Shown here: piece by piece, positions 1 through 9,902 of the stretch | Layout: every line of letters begins with the position of its first letter | Position numbering within the stretch: the stretch's first letter is position 1 | Origin: Steinernema hermaphroditum | Taxonomy: Eukaryota > Nematoda > Chromadorea > Rhabditida > Steinernematidae | NCBI GenBank assembly: GCA_030435675.1 | Contig: JAUCMV010000046.1 | Location: 1-18,523 of the forward strand | Length of the DNA stretch: 18,523 bases | Direction of reading: 5' to 3' | Notes under the pieces: generated by a model | The model's input: the letters and a program-made list of their open reading frames with translations, nothing else | What the model was told of the DNA's origin: nothing | Database searches by the model: none | Position numbers and translations under genes: made by a program

Positions 1-154
1 TAGAACTGCACGAGCCTGATCGAACGCGCCTATTCCCGTTGGGATTACTGTGGACTATCTTAGTTTCCTGCAAAACTTTCGATTCGAGACAGATAGGGCC
101 TTGTTCATACAAAGAGTTATGCATCTGACCCCTCCGCTCCAATTTTTATCATTG
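1..154. repeat. Recombinant 161-bp monomer (L-like middle, S end)
   Basis: Partial monomer missing its first 7 bases. Its second half starts with the L-class 'gatagggccttgttcat' but finishes with the S-class 'cccctccgctccaattttt', including the 12-bp deletion. Every other S monomer in the window has 'gcagggcccttgctcat' at this place. The switch from L to S lies between about bases 98 and 118. It is best read as a crossover or conversion product between classes. Confidence 0.8.
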
Positions 155-1527
155 GATCTTGTAGAACTGCACGAGCCTGATCGAACGCGCCTATTCCCGT
201 TGGAATTACTGTGGACTATCTTAGTTTCCTGCAAAACTTTCAATTCGAGACAGATAGGGCCTTGTTCATGCAAAGAGTTCTGCATCTGACCCTCCTGCTC
301 CAAAGTACCATAGCATTTTTATGACTGGATCTTGTAGAACTGCACGAGCCTGATCGAACGCGCCTATTCCCGTTGGGATTACTGTGGACTATCTTAGTTT
401 CCTGCAAAACTTTCAATTCGAGACAGATAGGGCCTTGTTCATGCAAAGAGTTCTGCATCTGACCCTCCTGCTCCAAAGTACCATATCATTTTTATGATTG
501 GATCTTGTAGAACTGCACGAGCCTGATCGAACGCGCCTATTCCCGTTGGGATTACTGTGGACTATCTTAGTTTCCTGCAAAACTTTCGATTCGAGACAGC
601 AGGGCCCTTGCTCATACAAAGAGTTATGCATCTGACCCCTCCGCTCCAATTTTTATCATTGGATCTTGTAGAACTGCACGAGCCTGATCGAACGCGCCTA
701 TTCCCGTTGGGATTACTGTGGACTATCTTAGTTTCCTGCAAAACTTTCAATTCGAGACAGATAGGGCCTTGTTCATGCAAAGAGTTCTGCATCTGACCCT
801 CCTGCTCCAAAGTACCATATCATTTTTATGATTCTATCTTGTAGAACTGCACGAGCCTGATCGAACGCGCCTACTCTCGTTGGATTTACTGTGGACTATC
901 TTAGTTTCCTGCAAAACTTTCAATTCGAGACAGCAGGGCCCTTGCTCATACAAAGAGTTATGCATCTGACCCCTCCGCTCCAATTTTTATCATTGGATCT
1001 TGTAGAACTGCACGAGCCTGATCGAACGCGCCTATTCCCGTTGGAATTACTGTGGACTATCTTAGTTTCCTGCAAAACTTTCGATTCGAGACAGATAGGA
1101 CCTTGTTCATACAAAGAGTTCTGCATCTGACCCTCCTGCTCCAAAGTACCATAGCATTTTTATGATTCTATCTTGTAGAACTGCACGAGCCTGATCGAAC
1201 GCGCCTACTCTCGTTGGATTTCCTGTGGACTATCTTAGTTTCCTGCAAAACTTTCGATTCGAGACAGATAGGGCCTTGTTCATACAAAGAGTTCTGCATC
1301 TGACCCTCCTGCTCCAAAGTACCATAGCATTTTTATGACTGGATCTTGTAGAACTGCACGAGCCTGATCGAACGCGCCTATTCCCGTTGGGATTACTGTG
1401 GACTATCTTAGTTTCCTGCAAAACTTTCAATTCGAGACAGATAGGGCCTTGTTCATGCAAAGAGTTCTGCATCTGACCCTCCTGCTCCAAAGTACCATAG
1501 CATTTTTATGACTGGATCTTGTAGAAC
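1..1527. repeat. Satellite array, left segment
   Basis: Tandem satellite. The window opens at base 8 of a 161-bp monomer; complete monomers start at 155, 328, 501, 662, 835, 996, 1169 and 1342 (lengths 173, 173, 161, 173, 161, 173, 173, 173), and a 13-bp stub (1515-1527) abuts the retroelement. Monomers differ from one another at only a few sites. This segment has the left-domain markers: the 'attcccgttggga' form of the 5' third and 'ttcatgcaaag' in the second half, and no C-class monomers. Units of about 170 bp, close to a nucleosomal repeat, are usual for centromeric or pericentromeric satellites, but the location is inference. I see no gene in it. Confidence 0.97.
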
Positions 1528-2595
1528 ACAATATATCACACGTATCAACGTATCACAATAAGTATTAACTAGAGTGTTGATCTTTACCAGTTTCTCTAAA
1601 CGGTGTATTATCGATTGTAATGTCCAATCTTCAGCCGTTTCTAGTTGTGTGTATATTATTCTTCGTGTACGTATGGAGAATTTGCTTAGTATTTGTTGTA
1701 ATAATCCTCTTGATGTTTCGCTTTCACCCAAATTGACTGGCTGTCTTCCCAGAGCGGTAACCTTGCGTAGTAATTGTTCTTCTTCCTTGACCTCGTTTTT
1801 GCAAGGAGAAATGTTGTTTAATTCTTGCCACAACTTCTCAATCTGCGCAGTACTGTTCCCATATGTTTGTTCCAGTTGAAAAAGAGCCATAGTATATCCT
1901 TCTTTTGATGGGTTGTACTGTCGTACGATCTCTTTCGGTTGTCCTTCTAGAAATTGTAATAAATAAGAGAATTTTTCTACTGAATCTAAATTGTCGTTTT
2001 TATCAATTTGTTTTTTAAATAGTGTGTGAAATATCTCCCACTCCATTGTATTTCCTTCGAAGGTTGGTATTTTCAACGGGATGATTTTAGTCTTCATGTA
2101 ATTGTTGGAATGATCTTCTTGCATCGTACTTTGATTCGTTTTAGACTCGTTAAAACTGCTGTGACTGGTCGAGTTTTGTATGGAATCATTTAGACATTCC
2201 GCTTTCTGTTGTAGCAGTGTAATCAGCGTGCTCAAAGATTCCTTATCGCCTTCAAGTAGCATTATGCTTTCATTATATTTGTCTTCATATTCGTCTAAAT
2301 CTTCTTCTGCTTTTAGGAGATTTACTGAATCTTCTTCTTCTATGGCGTCTACGTACTCTTCGTGCAGTTCGTTGTATTTCTCAAATTGAATTTCCAATTT
2401 TTCTAAATTTTTTATAACCGCTGTCATTTTTGCCTGGGCTTCGCCCTTTTTTCTCACGCAATATTTGAGGTATTCCGTTTCCTCACTTGGAAATTTAAGA
2501 GTTGAAATTGTTTCAACAACATCTATGTGTAATTTTTCTGCTAGTTTTTTAGCTCTTGTAATAGCTCCTTTCGCGTTAGCTAAGTTTTTTGACAT
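1453..2595 (-). pseudogene. gag: Truncated BEL/Pao gag with satellite-encoded tail
   Basis: An open frame of 380 codons. Codons 1-356 (2595-1528) are retroelement; the last 24 (1527-1456) are read from the neighbouring satellite before a chance stop, so this is a broken gene. Residues 1-135 are rich in Lys, Glu and Leu and look coiled-coil forming, with an acidic stretch at about 79-104. Residues 136-168 are a Ser/Asn-rich linker. Residues 171-310 match the DUF1759 region of BEL/Pao Gag: 'IPLKIPTFEGNTMEWEIFH' (172-190) and 'VEKFSYLLQFLEG' (206-218) are the hallmarks. Gag of this class packages element RNA in cytoplasmic particles. The zinc knuckles, protease and pol that should follow are absent. 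The ATG at 2595-2593 is preceded by AAA in a good animal context and lies 104 nt after the PBS. The first 340 or so codons have no stop or frameshift, so the insertion is not very old. Residues from about 341 onward may be junction filler. Confidence 0.9.
1528..1575. other. Breakpoint region with short internal repeats (possible filler DNA)
   Basis: AT-rich stretch between the satellite stub and clear gag sequence. It holds a perfect tandem 8-mer, ACGTATCA twice (1540-1555), and the 7-mer CACAATA twice (1527-1533 and 1554-1560, the first sharing its C with the satellite end). Such short templated repeats are typical of end-joining repair. The stretch keeps the gag frame open but encodes a Thr/Val/Tyr/Cys-rich segment unlike the Gag before it. 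It could still be real gag; comparison with a full-length element would tell. Confidence 0.45.
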
Positions 2596-2699
2596 TTTGA
2601 TTGTTTGAAAAGTCCGGTCGATTTGTTCGTTCCGGCTTGTAATTTTCCTGGCTTCGTAATTTTGTTATTTGAAGATCCAGTAACCGCAGGTGTCGTAAT

Positions 2700-2712
2700 G
2701 GCCGATGCACCA
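2700..2712 (-). other. Primer binding site for tRNA-Gly
   Basis: The minus strand reads TGGTGCATCGGCC, the exact complement of the last 13 nt of metazoan tRNA-Gly(GCC) including its CCA end. Pairing stops after 13 nt. One base (2713) separates it from the proposed LTR end. This is where minus-strand DNA synthesis would start. It fixes the orientation and the 3' edge of the LTR, and tRNA-Gly priming agrees with a BEL-type element. The tRNA match is from memory of the insect tRNA-Gly sequence. Confidence 0.85.
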
Positions 2713-2786
2713 ATGTTGTATCTCTCCGGCTCGCCTTTCCTCCTTCGAGGGCCACGCGGGATTTGACGGGAGATCTGAAATTATGT

Positions 2787-2806
2787 AACAGGTTCACGAA
2801 CCTGTT
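2787..2806. other. Perfect 9-bp inverted repeat in the LTR
   Basis: AACAGGTTC and its reverse complement GAACCTGTT are separated by 2 bp (2796-2797). It lies about 34-61 nt downstream of the TATA box, so it should fall at the start of the element transcript and could form a hairpin in the RNA. As DNA it contains TTCnnGAA, two inverted units like those bound by heat-shock factor, but a full site normally needs three. The structure is seen directly; any function is unknown. Confidence 0.6.
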
Positions 2807-2839
2807 CCGACAGAAAAGAGAGAGTGGGTGAAGCAACCG

Positions 2840-2848
2840 ATTTATATG
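2840..2848 (-). promoter_or_regulatory. Probable TATA box of the LTR promoter
   Basis: The minus strand reads CATATAAAT, about 87 nt inside the LTR. Transcription would start roughly 30 nt further on, near 2815-2820, in a CT-rich stretch. No clear initiator motif is visible. It would drive the genomic RNA and gag of the element, though this copy is truncated. Confidence 0.6.
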
Positions 2849-2901
2849 CTCAACCCGTTAAGCACTGACAATCAACCAACATAATTATTACAGAGTATAC
2901 G

Positions 2902-2933
2902 AGACATTGTCTAGTCTAGTCGAAATCCTCGAC
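2902..2933. other. Two small inverted repeats at the LTR outer end
   Basis: GTCGA/TCGAC with a 5-bp loop (2919-2933) sits one base inside the LTR tip, followed on the minus strand by AGACA/TGTCT with a 1-bp loop (2902-2912). Between them is a short tandem of CTAGT. Integrases bind LTR tips, so these could be part of the recognised end, but that is inference. Confidence 0.4.
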
Positions 2934-2934
2934 A

Positions 2935-3042
2935 ACTGTGGACTATCTTAGTTTCCTGCAAAACTTTCAATTCGAGACAGCAGGGCCCTTGCTCATACAA
3001 AGAGTTATGCATCTGACCGCTCCGCTCCAATTTTTATGATTG
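2935..3042. repeat. Truncated S monomer flanking the retroelement
   Basis: The last 108 bp of a 161-bp monomer, starting at 'actgtggac' (base 54). It carries a private C-to-G change at 3019 in the otherwise constant 'gacccctccgctcc' segment. It marks where satellite resumes after the LTR and shows the retroelement inserted between bases 53 and 54 of a monomer. Confidence 0.85.
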
Positions 3043-5267
3043 GATCGTGTAGAACTGCACGAGCCTGATCGAACGCGCCTACTCTCGTTGGATTTACTGT
3101 GGACTATCTTAGTTTCCTGCAAAACTTTCGATTCGAGACAGATAGGGCCTTGTTCATACAAAGAGTTCTGCATCTGACCCTCCTGCTCCAAAGTACCATA
3201 GCATTTTTATGATTCTATCTTGTAGAACTGCACGAGGCTGATCGAACGCGCCTACTCTCGTTGGATTTACTGTGGACTATCTTAGTTTCCTGCAAAACTT
3301 TCAATTCGAGACAGCAGGGCCCTTGCTCATACAAAGAGTTATGCATCTGACCCCTCCGCTCCAATTTTTATGATTGGATCTTGTAGAACTGCACGACCCT
3401 GATCGAACGCGCCTACTCTCGTTGGATTTACTGTGGACTATCTTAGTTTCCTGCAAAACTTTCAATTCGAGACAGATAGGGCCTTGTTCATGCAAAGAGT
3501 TCTGCATCTGACCCTCCTGCTCCAAAGTACCATAGCATTTTTATGACTCGATCTTGTAGAACTGCACGAGCCTGATCGAACGCGCCTATTCCCGTTGGGA
3601 TTACTGTGGACTATCTTAGTTTCCTGCAAAACTTTCAATTCGAGACAGATAGGGCCTTGTTCATGCAAAGAGTTCTGCATCTGACCCTCCTGCTCCAAAG
3701 TACCATAGCATTTTTATGACTGGATCTTGTAGAACTGCACGAGCCTGATCGAACGCGCCTATTCCCGTTGGGATTACTGTGGACTATCTTAGTTTCCTGC
3801 AAAACTTTCGATTCGAGACAGATAGGGCCTTGTTCATACAAAGAGTTCTGCATCTGACCCTCCTGCTCCAAAGTACCATAGCATTTTTATGATTCTATCT
3901 TGTAGAACTGCACGAGCCTGATCGAACGCGCCTACTCTCGTTGGATTTACTGTGGACTATCTTAGTTTCCTGCAAAACTTTCAATTCGAGACAGCAGGGC
4001 CCTTGCTCATACAAAGAGTTATGCATCTGACCCCTCCGCTCCAATTTTTATCATTGGATCTTGTAGAACTGCACGAGCCTGATCGAACGCGCCTATTCCC
4101 GTTGGAATTACTGTGGACTATCTTAGTTTCCTGCAAAACTTTCGATTCGAGACAGATAGGACCTTGTTCATACAAAGAGTTCTGCATCTGACCCTCCTGC
4201 TCCAAAGTACCATAGCATTTTTATGATTCTATCTTGTAGAACTGCACGAGCCTGATCGAACGCGCCTACTCTCGTTGGATTTCCTGTGGACTATCTTAGT
4301 TTCCTGCAAAACTTTCGATTCGAGACAGATAGGGCCTTGTTCATACAAAGAGTTATGCATCTGACCCTCCTGCTCCAAAGTACTATAGCATTTTTATGAC
4401 TGGATCTTGTAGAACTGCACGAGCCTGATCGAACGCGCCTATTCCCGTTGGGATTACTGTGGACTATCTTAGTTTCCTGCAAAACTTTCAATTCGAGACA
4501 GATAGGGCCTTGTTCATACAAAGAGTTATGCATCTGACCCTCCTGCTCCAAAGTACTATAGCATTTTTATGACTGGATCTTGTAGAACTGCACGAGCCTG
4601 ATCGAACGCGCCTATTCCCGTTGGGATTACTGTGGACTATCTTAGTTTCCTGCAAAACTTTCAATTCGAGACAGATAGGGCCTTGTTCATACAAAGAGTT
4701 ATGCATCTGACCCTCCTGCTCCAAAGTACTATAGCATTTTTATGACTGGATCTTGTAGAACTGCACGAGCCTGATCGAACGCGCCTACTCTCGTTGGATT
4801 TACTGTGGACTATCTTAGTTTCCTGCAAAACTTTCAATTCGAGACAGATAGGGCCTTGTTCATACAAAGAGTTCTGCATCTGACCCTCCTGCTCCAAAGT
4901 ACCATAGCATTTTTATGATTCTATCTTGTAGAACTGCACGAGCCTGATCGAACGCGCCTACTCTCGTTGGATTTACTGTGGACTATCTTAGTTTCCTGCA
5001 AAACTTTCAATTCGAGACAGATAGGGCCTTGTTCATACAAAGAGTTCTGCATCTGACCCTCCTGCTCCAAAGTACCATAGCATTTTTATGACTGGATCTT
5101 GTAGAACTGCACGAGCCTGATCGAACGCGCCTATTCCCGTTGGGATTACTGTGGACTATCTTAGTTTCCTGCAAAACTTTCGATTCGAGACAGATAGGGC
5201 CTTGTTCATACAAAGAGTTCTGCATCTGACCCTCCTGCTCCAAAGTACCATAGCATTTTTATGATTC

Positions 5268-5428
5268 TATCTTGTAGAACTGCACGAGCCTGATCGAACG
5301 CGCCTACTCTCGTTGGATTTACTGTGGACTATCTTAGTTTCCTGCAAAACTTTCAATTCGAGACAGCAGGGCCCTTGCTCATACAAAGAGTTATGCATCT
5401 GACCCCTCCGCTCCAATTTTTATCATTG
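5268..5428. repeat. Representative S monomer (161 bp)
   Basis: The class is defined by loss of 12 bp (agtaccatagca in L units, bases 150-161), by 'cccctccgctcc' instead of 'ccctcctgctcc', by 'gagttatgcat' (an ATGCAT palindrome) and by 'cagggcccttgctcat'. There are 13 complete and 2 partial S monomers in the window. Confidence 0.9.
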
Positions 5429-5601
5429 GATCTTGTAGAACTGCACGAGCCTGATCGAACGCGCCTATTCCCGTTGGAATTACTGTGGACTATCTTAGTT
5501 TCCTGCAAAACTTTCGATTCGAGACAGATAGGACCTTGTTCATACAAAGAGTTCTGCATCTGACCCTCCTGCTCCAAAGTACCATAGCATTTTTATGATT
5601 C
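5429..5601. repeat. Representative L monomer (173 bp)
   Basis: The commonest class. Markers: 'gatagggccttgttcat' or 'gataggaccttgttcat', 'gagttctgcat', 'ccctcctgctcc' and the 12-bp insert agtaccatagca relative to S. Variable sites include cgattc/caattc (base 88) and the end of the monomer (gactg or gattc). This copy has the 'ataggacc' variant typical of the unit directly after S. Confidence 0.9.
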
Positions 5602-7146
5602 TATCTTGTAGAACTGCACGAGCCTGATCGAACGCGCCTACTCTCGTTGGATTTCCTGTGGACTATCTTAGTTTCCTGCAAAACTTTCGATTCGAGACAG
5701 ATAGGGCCTTGTTCATACAAAGAGTTCTGCATCTGACCCTCCTGCTCCAAAGTACCATAGCATTTTTATGACTGGATCTTGTAGAACTGCACGAGCCTGA
5801 TCGAACGCGCCTATTCCCGTTGGGATTACTGTGGACTATCTTAGTTTCCTGCAAAACTTTCAATTCGAGACAGATAGGGCCTTGTTCATGCAAAGAGTTC
5901 TGCATCTGACCCTCCTGCTCCAAAGTACCATAGCATTTTTATGACTGGATCTTGTAGAACTGCACGAGCCTGATCGAACGCGCCTATTCCCGTTGGGATT
6001 ACTGTGGACTATCTTAGTTTCCTGCAAAACTTTCAATTCGAGACAGATAGGGCCTTGTTCATACAAAGAGTTATGCATCTGACCCTCCTGCTCCAAAGTA
6101 CTATAGCATTTTTATGACTGGATCTTGTAGAACTGCACGAGCCTGATCGAACGCGCCTACTCTCGTTGGATTTACTGTGGACTATCTTAGTTTCCTGCAA
6201 AACTTTCAATTCGAGACAGCAGGGCCCTTGCTCATACAAAGAGTTATGCATCTGACCCCTCCGCTCCAATTTTTATCATTGGATCTTGTAGAACTGCACG
6301 AGCCTGATCGAACGCGCCTATTCCCGTTGGAATTACTGTGGACTATCTTAGTTTCCTGCAAAACTTTCGATTCGAGACAGATAGGACCTTGTTCATACAA
6401 AGAGTTCTGCATCTGACCCTCCTGCTCCAAAGTACCATAGCATTTTTATGATTCTATCTTGTAGAACTGCACGAGCCTGATCGAACGCGCCTACTCTCGT
6501 TGGATTTCCTGTGGACTATCTTAGTTTCCTGCAAAACTTTCGATTCGAGACAGATAGGGCCTTGTTCATACAAAGAGTTCTGCATCTGACCCTCCTGCTC
6601 CAAAGTACCATAGCATTTTTATGACTGGATCTTGTAGAACTGCACGAGCCTGATCGAACGCGCCTATTCCCGTTGGGATTACTGTGGACTATCTTAGTTT
6701 CCTGCAAAACTTTCAATTCGAGACAGATAGGGCCTTGTTCATGCAAAGAGTTCTGCATCTGACCCTCCTGCTCCAAAGTACCATAGCATTTTTATGACTG
6801 GATCTTGTAGAACTGCACGAGCCTGATCGAACGCGCCTATTCCCGTTGGGATTACTGTGGACTATCTTAGTTTCCTGCAAAACTTTCAATTCGAGACAGA
6901 TAGGGCCTTGTTCATACAAAGAGTTATGCATCTGACCCTCCTGCTCCAAAGTACTATAGCATTTTTATGACTGGATCTTGTAGAACTGCACGAGCCTGAT
7001 CGAACGCGCCTACTCTCGTTGGATTTACTGTGGACTATCTTAGTTTCCTGCAAAACTTTCAATTCGAGACAGATAGGGCCTCGTTCATACAAAGAGTTCT
7101 GCATCTGACCCTCCTGCTCCAAAGTACTATAGCATTTTTATGACTG

Positions 7147-7665
7147 GATCTTGTAGAACTGCACGAGCCTGATCGAACGCGCCTACTCTCGTTGGATTTA
7201 CTGTGGACTATCTTAGTTTCCTGCAAAACTTTCAATTCGAGACAGCAGGGCCCTTGCTCACACCAAGAGCTCTGCATCTGACCCTCCTGCTCCAAAGTAC
7301 CATAGCATTTTTATGACTGGATCTTGTAGAAATGCACGAGCCTGATCGAACGCGCCTACTCTCGTTGGATTTACTGTGGACTATCTTAGTTTCCTGCAAA
7401 ACTTTCAATTCGAGACAGCAGGGCCCTTGCTCACACCAAGAGCTCTGCATCTGACCCTCCTGCTCCAAAGTACCATAGCATTTTTATGACTGGATCTTGT
7501 AGAACTGCACGAGCCTGATCGAACGCGCCTACTCTCGTTGGATTTACTGTGGACTATCTTAGTTTCCTGCAAAACTTTCAATTCGAGACAGCAGGGCCCT
7601 TGCTCACACCAAGAGCTCTGCATCTGACCCTCCTGCTCCAAAGTACCATAGCATTTTTATGACTG
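7147..7665. repeat. Three C monomers in tandem (173 bp each)
   Basis: First appearance of the C class: 'cagggcccttgctcacacc' followed by 'aagagctctgcat', giving palindromes AGGGCCCT and AGAGCTCT. The three units (7147, 7320, 7493) are the same by eye except for one C-to-A change at 7332. A second tandem triplet lies at 11794-12312 with a different monomer end (gattc, not gactg), so it was amplified separately. Confidence 0.88.
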
Positions 7666-9222
7666 GATCTTGTAGAACTGCACGAGCCTGATCGAACGCG
7701 CCTACTCTCGTTGGATTTACTGTGGACTATCTTAGTTTCCTGCAAAACTTTCAATTCGAGACAGATAGGGCCTTGTTCATACAAAGAGTTCTGCATCTGA
7801 CCCTCCTGCTCCAAAGTACCATAGCATTTTTATGATTCTATCTTGTAGAACTGCACGAGCCTGATCGAACGCGCCTACTCTCGTTGGATTTACTGTGGAC
7901 TATCTTAGTTTCCTGCAAAACTTTCGATTCGAGACAGATAGGGCCTTGTTCATACAAAGAGTTCTGCATCTGACCCTCCTGCTCCAAAGTACCATAGCAT
8001 TTTTATGATTCTATCTTGTAGAACTGCACGAGCCTGATCGAACGCGCCTACTCTCGTTGGATTTACTGTGGACTATCCTAGTTTCCTGCAAAACTTTCAA
8101 TTCGAGACAGCAGGGCCCTTGCTCACACCAAGAGCTCTGCATCTGACCCTCCTGCTCCAAAGTACCATAGCATTTTTATGACTGGATCTTGTAGAACTGC
8201 ACGAGCCTGATCGAACGCGCCTACTCTCGTTGGATTTACTGTGGACTATCTTAGTTTCCTGCAAAACTTTCAATTCGAGACAGCAGGGCCCTTGCTCACA
8301 CCAAGAGCTCTGCATCTGACCCTCCTGCTCCAAAGTACCATAGCATTTTTATGACTGGATCTTGTAGAACTGCACGAGCCTGATCGAACGCGCCTACTCT
8401 CGTTGGATTTACTGTGGACTATCTTAGTTTCCTGCAAAACTTTCGATTCGAGACAGATAGGGCCTTGTTCATACAAAGAGTTCTGCATCTGACCCTCCTG
8501 CTCCAAAGTACCATAGCATTTTTATGATTCTATCTTGTAGAACTGCACGAGCCTGATCGAACGCGCCTACTCTCGTTGGATTTACTGTGGACTATCTTAG
8601 TTTCCTGCAAAACTTTCAATTCGAGACAGCAGGGCCCTTGCTCACACCAAAAGCTCTGCATCTGACCCTCCTGCTCCAAAGTACCATAGCATTTTTATGA
8701 CTGGATCTTGTAGAACTGCACGAGCCTGATCGAACGCGCCTACTCTCGTTGGATTTACTGTGGACTATCTTAGTTTCCTGCAAAACTTTCAATTCGAGAC
8801 AGATAGGGCCTTGTTCATACAAAGAGTTCTGCATCTGACCCTCCTGCTCCAAAGTACCATAGCATTTTTATGATTCTATCTTGTAGAACTGCACGAGCCT
8901 GATCGAACGCGCCTACTCTCGTTGGATTTACTGTGGACTATCTTAGTTTCCTGCAAAACTTTCGATTCGAGACAGATAGGGCCTTGTTCATACAAAGAGT
9001 TCTGCATCTGACCCTCCTGCTCCAAAGTACCATAGCATTTTTATGATTCTATCTTGTAGAACTGCACGAGCCTGATCGAACGCGCCTACTCTCGTTGGAT
9101 TTACTGTGGACTATCTTAGTTTCCTGCAAAACTTTCAATTCGAGACAGCAGGGCCCTTGCTCACACCAAGAGCTCTGCATCTGACCCTCCTGCTCCAAAG
9201 TACCATAGCATTTTTATGACTG

Positions 9223-9729
9223 GATCTTGTAGAACTGCACGAGCCTGATCGAACGCGCCTACTCTCGTTGGATTTACTGTGGACTATCTTAGTTTCCTGC
9301 AAAACTTTCGATTCGAGACAGATAGGGCCTTGTTCATACAAAGAGTTCTGCATCTGACCCTCCTGCTCCAAACTACTATAGCATTTTTATGACTGGATCT
9401 TGTAGAACTGCACGAGCCTGATCGAACGCGCCTACTCTCGTTGGATTTACTGTGGACTATCTTAGTTTCTTGCAAAACTTTCAATTCGAGACAGCAGGGC
9501 CCTTGCTCATACAAAGAGTTATGCATCTGACCCCTCCGCTCCAATTTTTATGATTGGATCTTGTAGAACTGCACGAGCCTGATCGAACGCGCCTACTCTC
9601 GTTGGATTTACTGTGGACTATCTTAGTTTCCTGCAAAACTTTCGATTCGAGACAGATAGGACCTTGTTCATACAAAGAGTTCTGCATCTGACCCTCCTGC
9701 TCCAAAGTACCATAGCATTTTTATGACTG
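9223..9729. repeat. Recurring three-monomer cassette, copy 1
   Basis: An L unit with the double variant 'aaactactatag', then an S unit with 'tttcttgcaaaac' (T at 9470), then an L unit with 'ataggacc'. The same trio recurs at 12313-12819, 13512-14020 and 15754-16260. In this copy the third monomer has the 'actctcgttgga' 5' form; in the others it has 'attcccgttggga', so part of one monomer has been exchanged. Confidence 0.8.
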
Positions 9730-9902
9730 GATCTTGTAGAACTGCACGAGCCTGATCGAACGCGCCTATTCCCGTTGGGATTACTGTGGACTATCTTAGT
9801 TTCCTGCAAAACTTTCGATTCGAGACAGATAGGGCCTTGTTCATACAAAGAGTTCTGCATCTGACCCTCCTGCTCCAAAGTACCATAGCATTTTTATGAT
9901 TC

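Larger units (their letters stand above)
1528..2934 (-). mobile_element. 5'-end fragment of a BEL/Pao LTR retrotransposon
   Basis: A 1407-bp non-satellite insert in the array, reading on the minus strand: 5' LTR, tRNA-Gly PBS, 104-nt leader and the start of gag. Everything downstream (rest of gag, protease, reverse transcriptase, RNase H, integrase, polypurine tract, 3' LTR) is missing. The right edge is a clean LTR end: the LTR starts TG on the minus strand at 2934 and satellite resumes at 2935. The left edge cuts through gag. Satellite stops at monomer base 13 on the left and resumes at base 54 on the right, so 40 bp of monomer is unaccounted for and there is no target-site duplication. This fits an insertion followed by deletion of its 3' part plus flanking satellite. 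The element cannot move by itself. Confidence 0.92.
2714..2934 (-). repeat. 5' LTR of the BEL/Pao element
   Basis: A 221-bp segment that on the minus strand begins TGTCGAGG next to satellite and ends ACAACA one base before the PBS, so it has the TG...CA ends of an LTR. It contains a TATA box about 87 nt from its start and several inverted repeats. The second LTR that would confirm both ends is deleted. The right boundary is firm because satellite resumes immediately; the left boundary rests on the PBS and the terminal CA. Confidence 0.82.
5268..6973. repeat. Tandem 853-bp higher-order unit, two copies
   Basis: Copies 5268-6120 and 6121-6973 each hold S, L, L, L, L monomers in the same order. 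The variants match unit by unit: 'ggaattactg' with 'ataggacc' in monomer 2, 'ggatttcctg' in monomer 3, 'ttcatgcaaag' in monomer 4, 'ttatgcat' with 'tactatag' in monomer 5. By eye the copies differ only at their first base (t or g). The first four monomers also match 835-1514. This is a five-monomer higher-order repeat that was amplified recently. Confidence 0.88.

Noticed and set aside
1574..2389. Plus-strand open frames of 101 and 69 codons and a minus-strand frame at 2576-2836 inside the retroelement
   Set aside because: They are shadows of gag or run across the LTR, PBS and leader, start at weak codons or lie antisense, and show no recognisable domain.
1528..2934. Full or autonomous retroelement, or a domesticated gag gene
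   Set aside because: Pol, integrase and the 3' LTR are absent, gag is cut before any zinc knuckle, and its last 24 codons come from satellite.
1515..2940. Target-site duplication around the retroelement
   Set aside because: The bases next to the LTR (actgt) do not appear at the left junction, which is a break inside gag.
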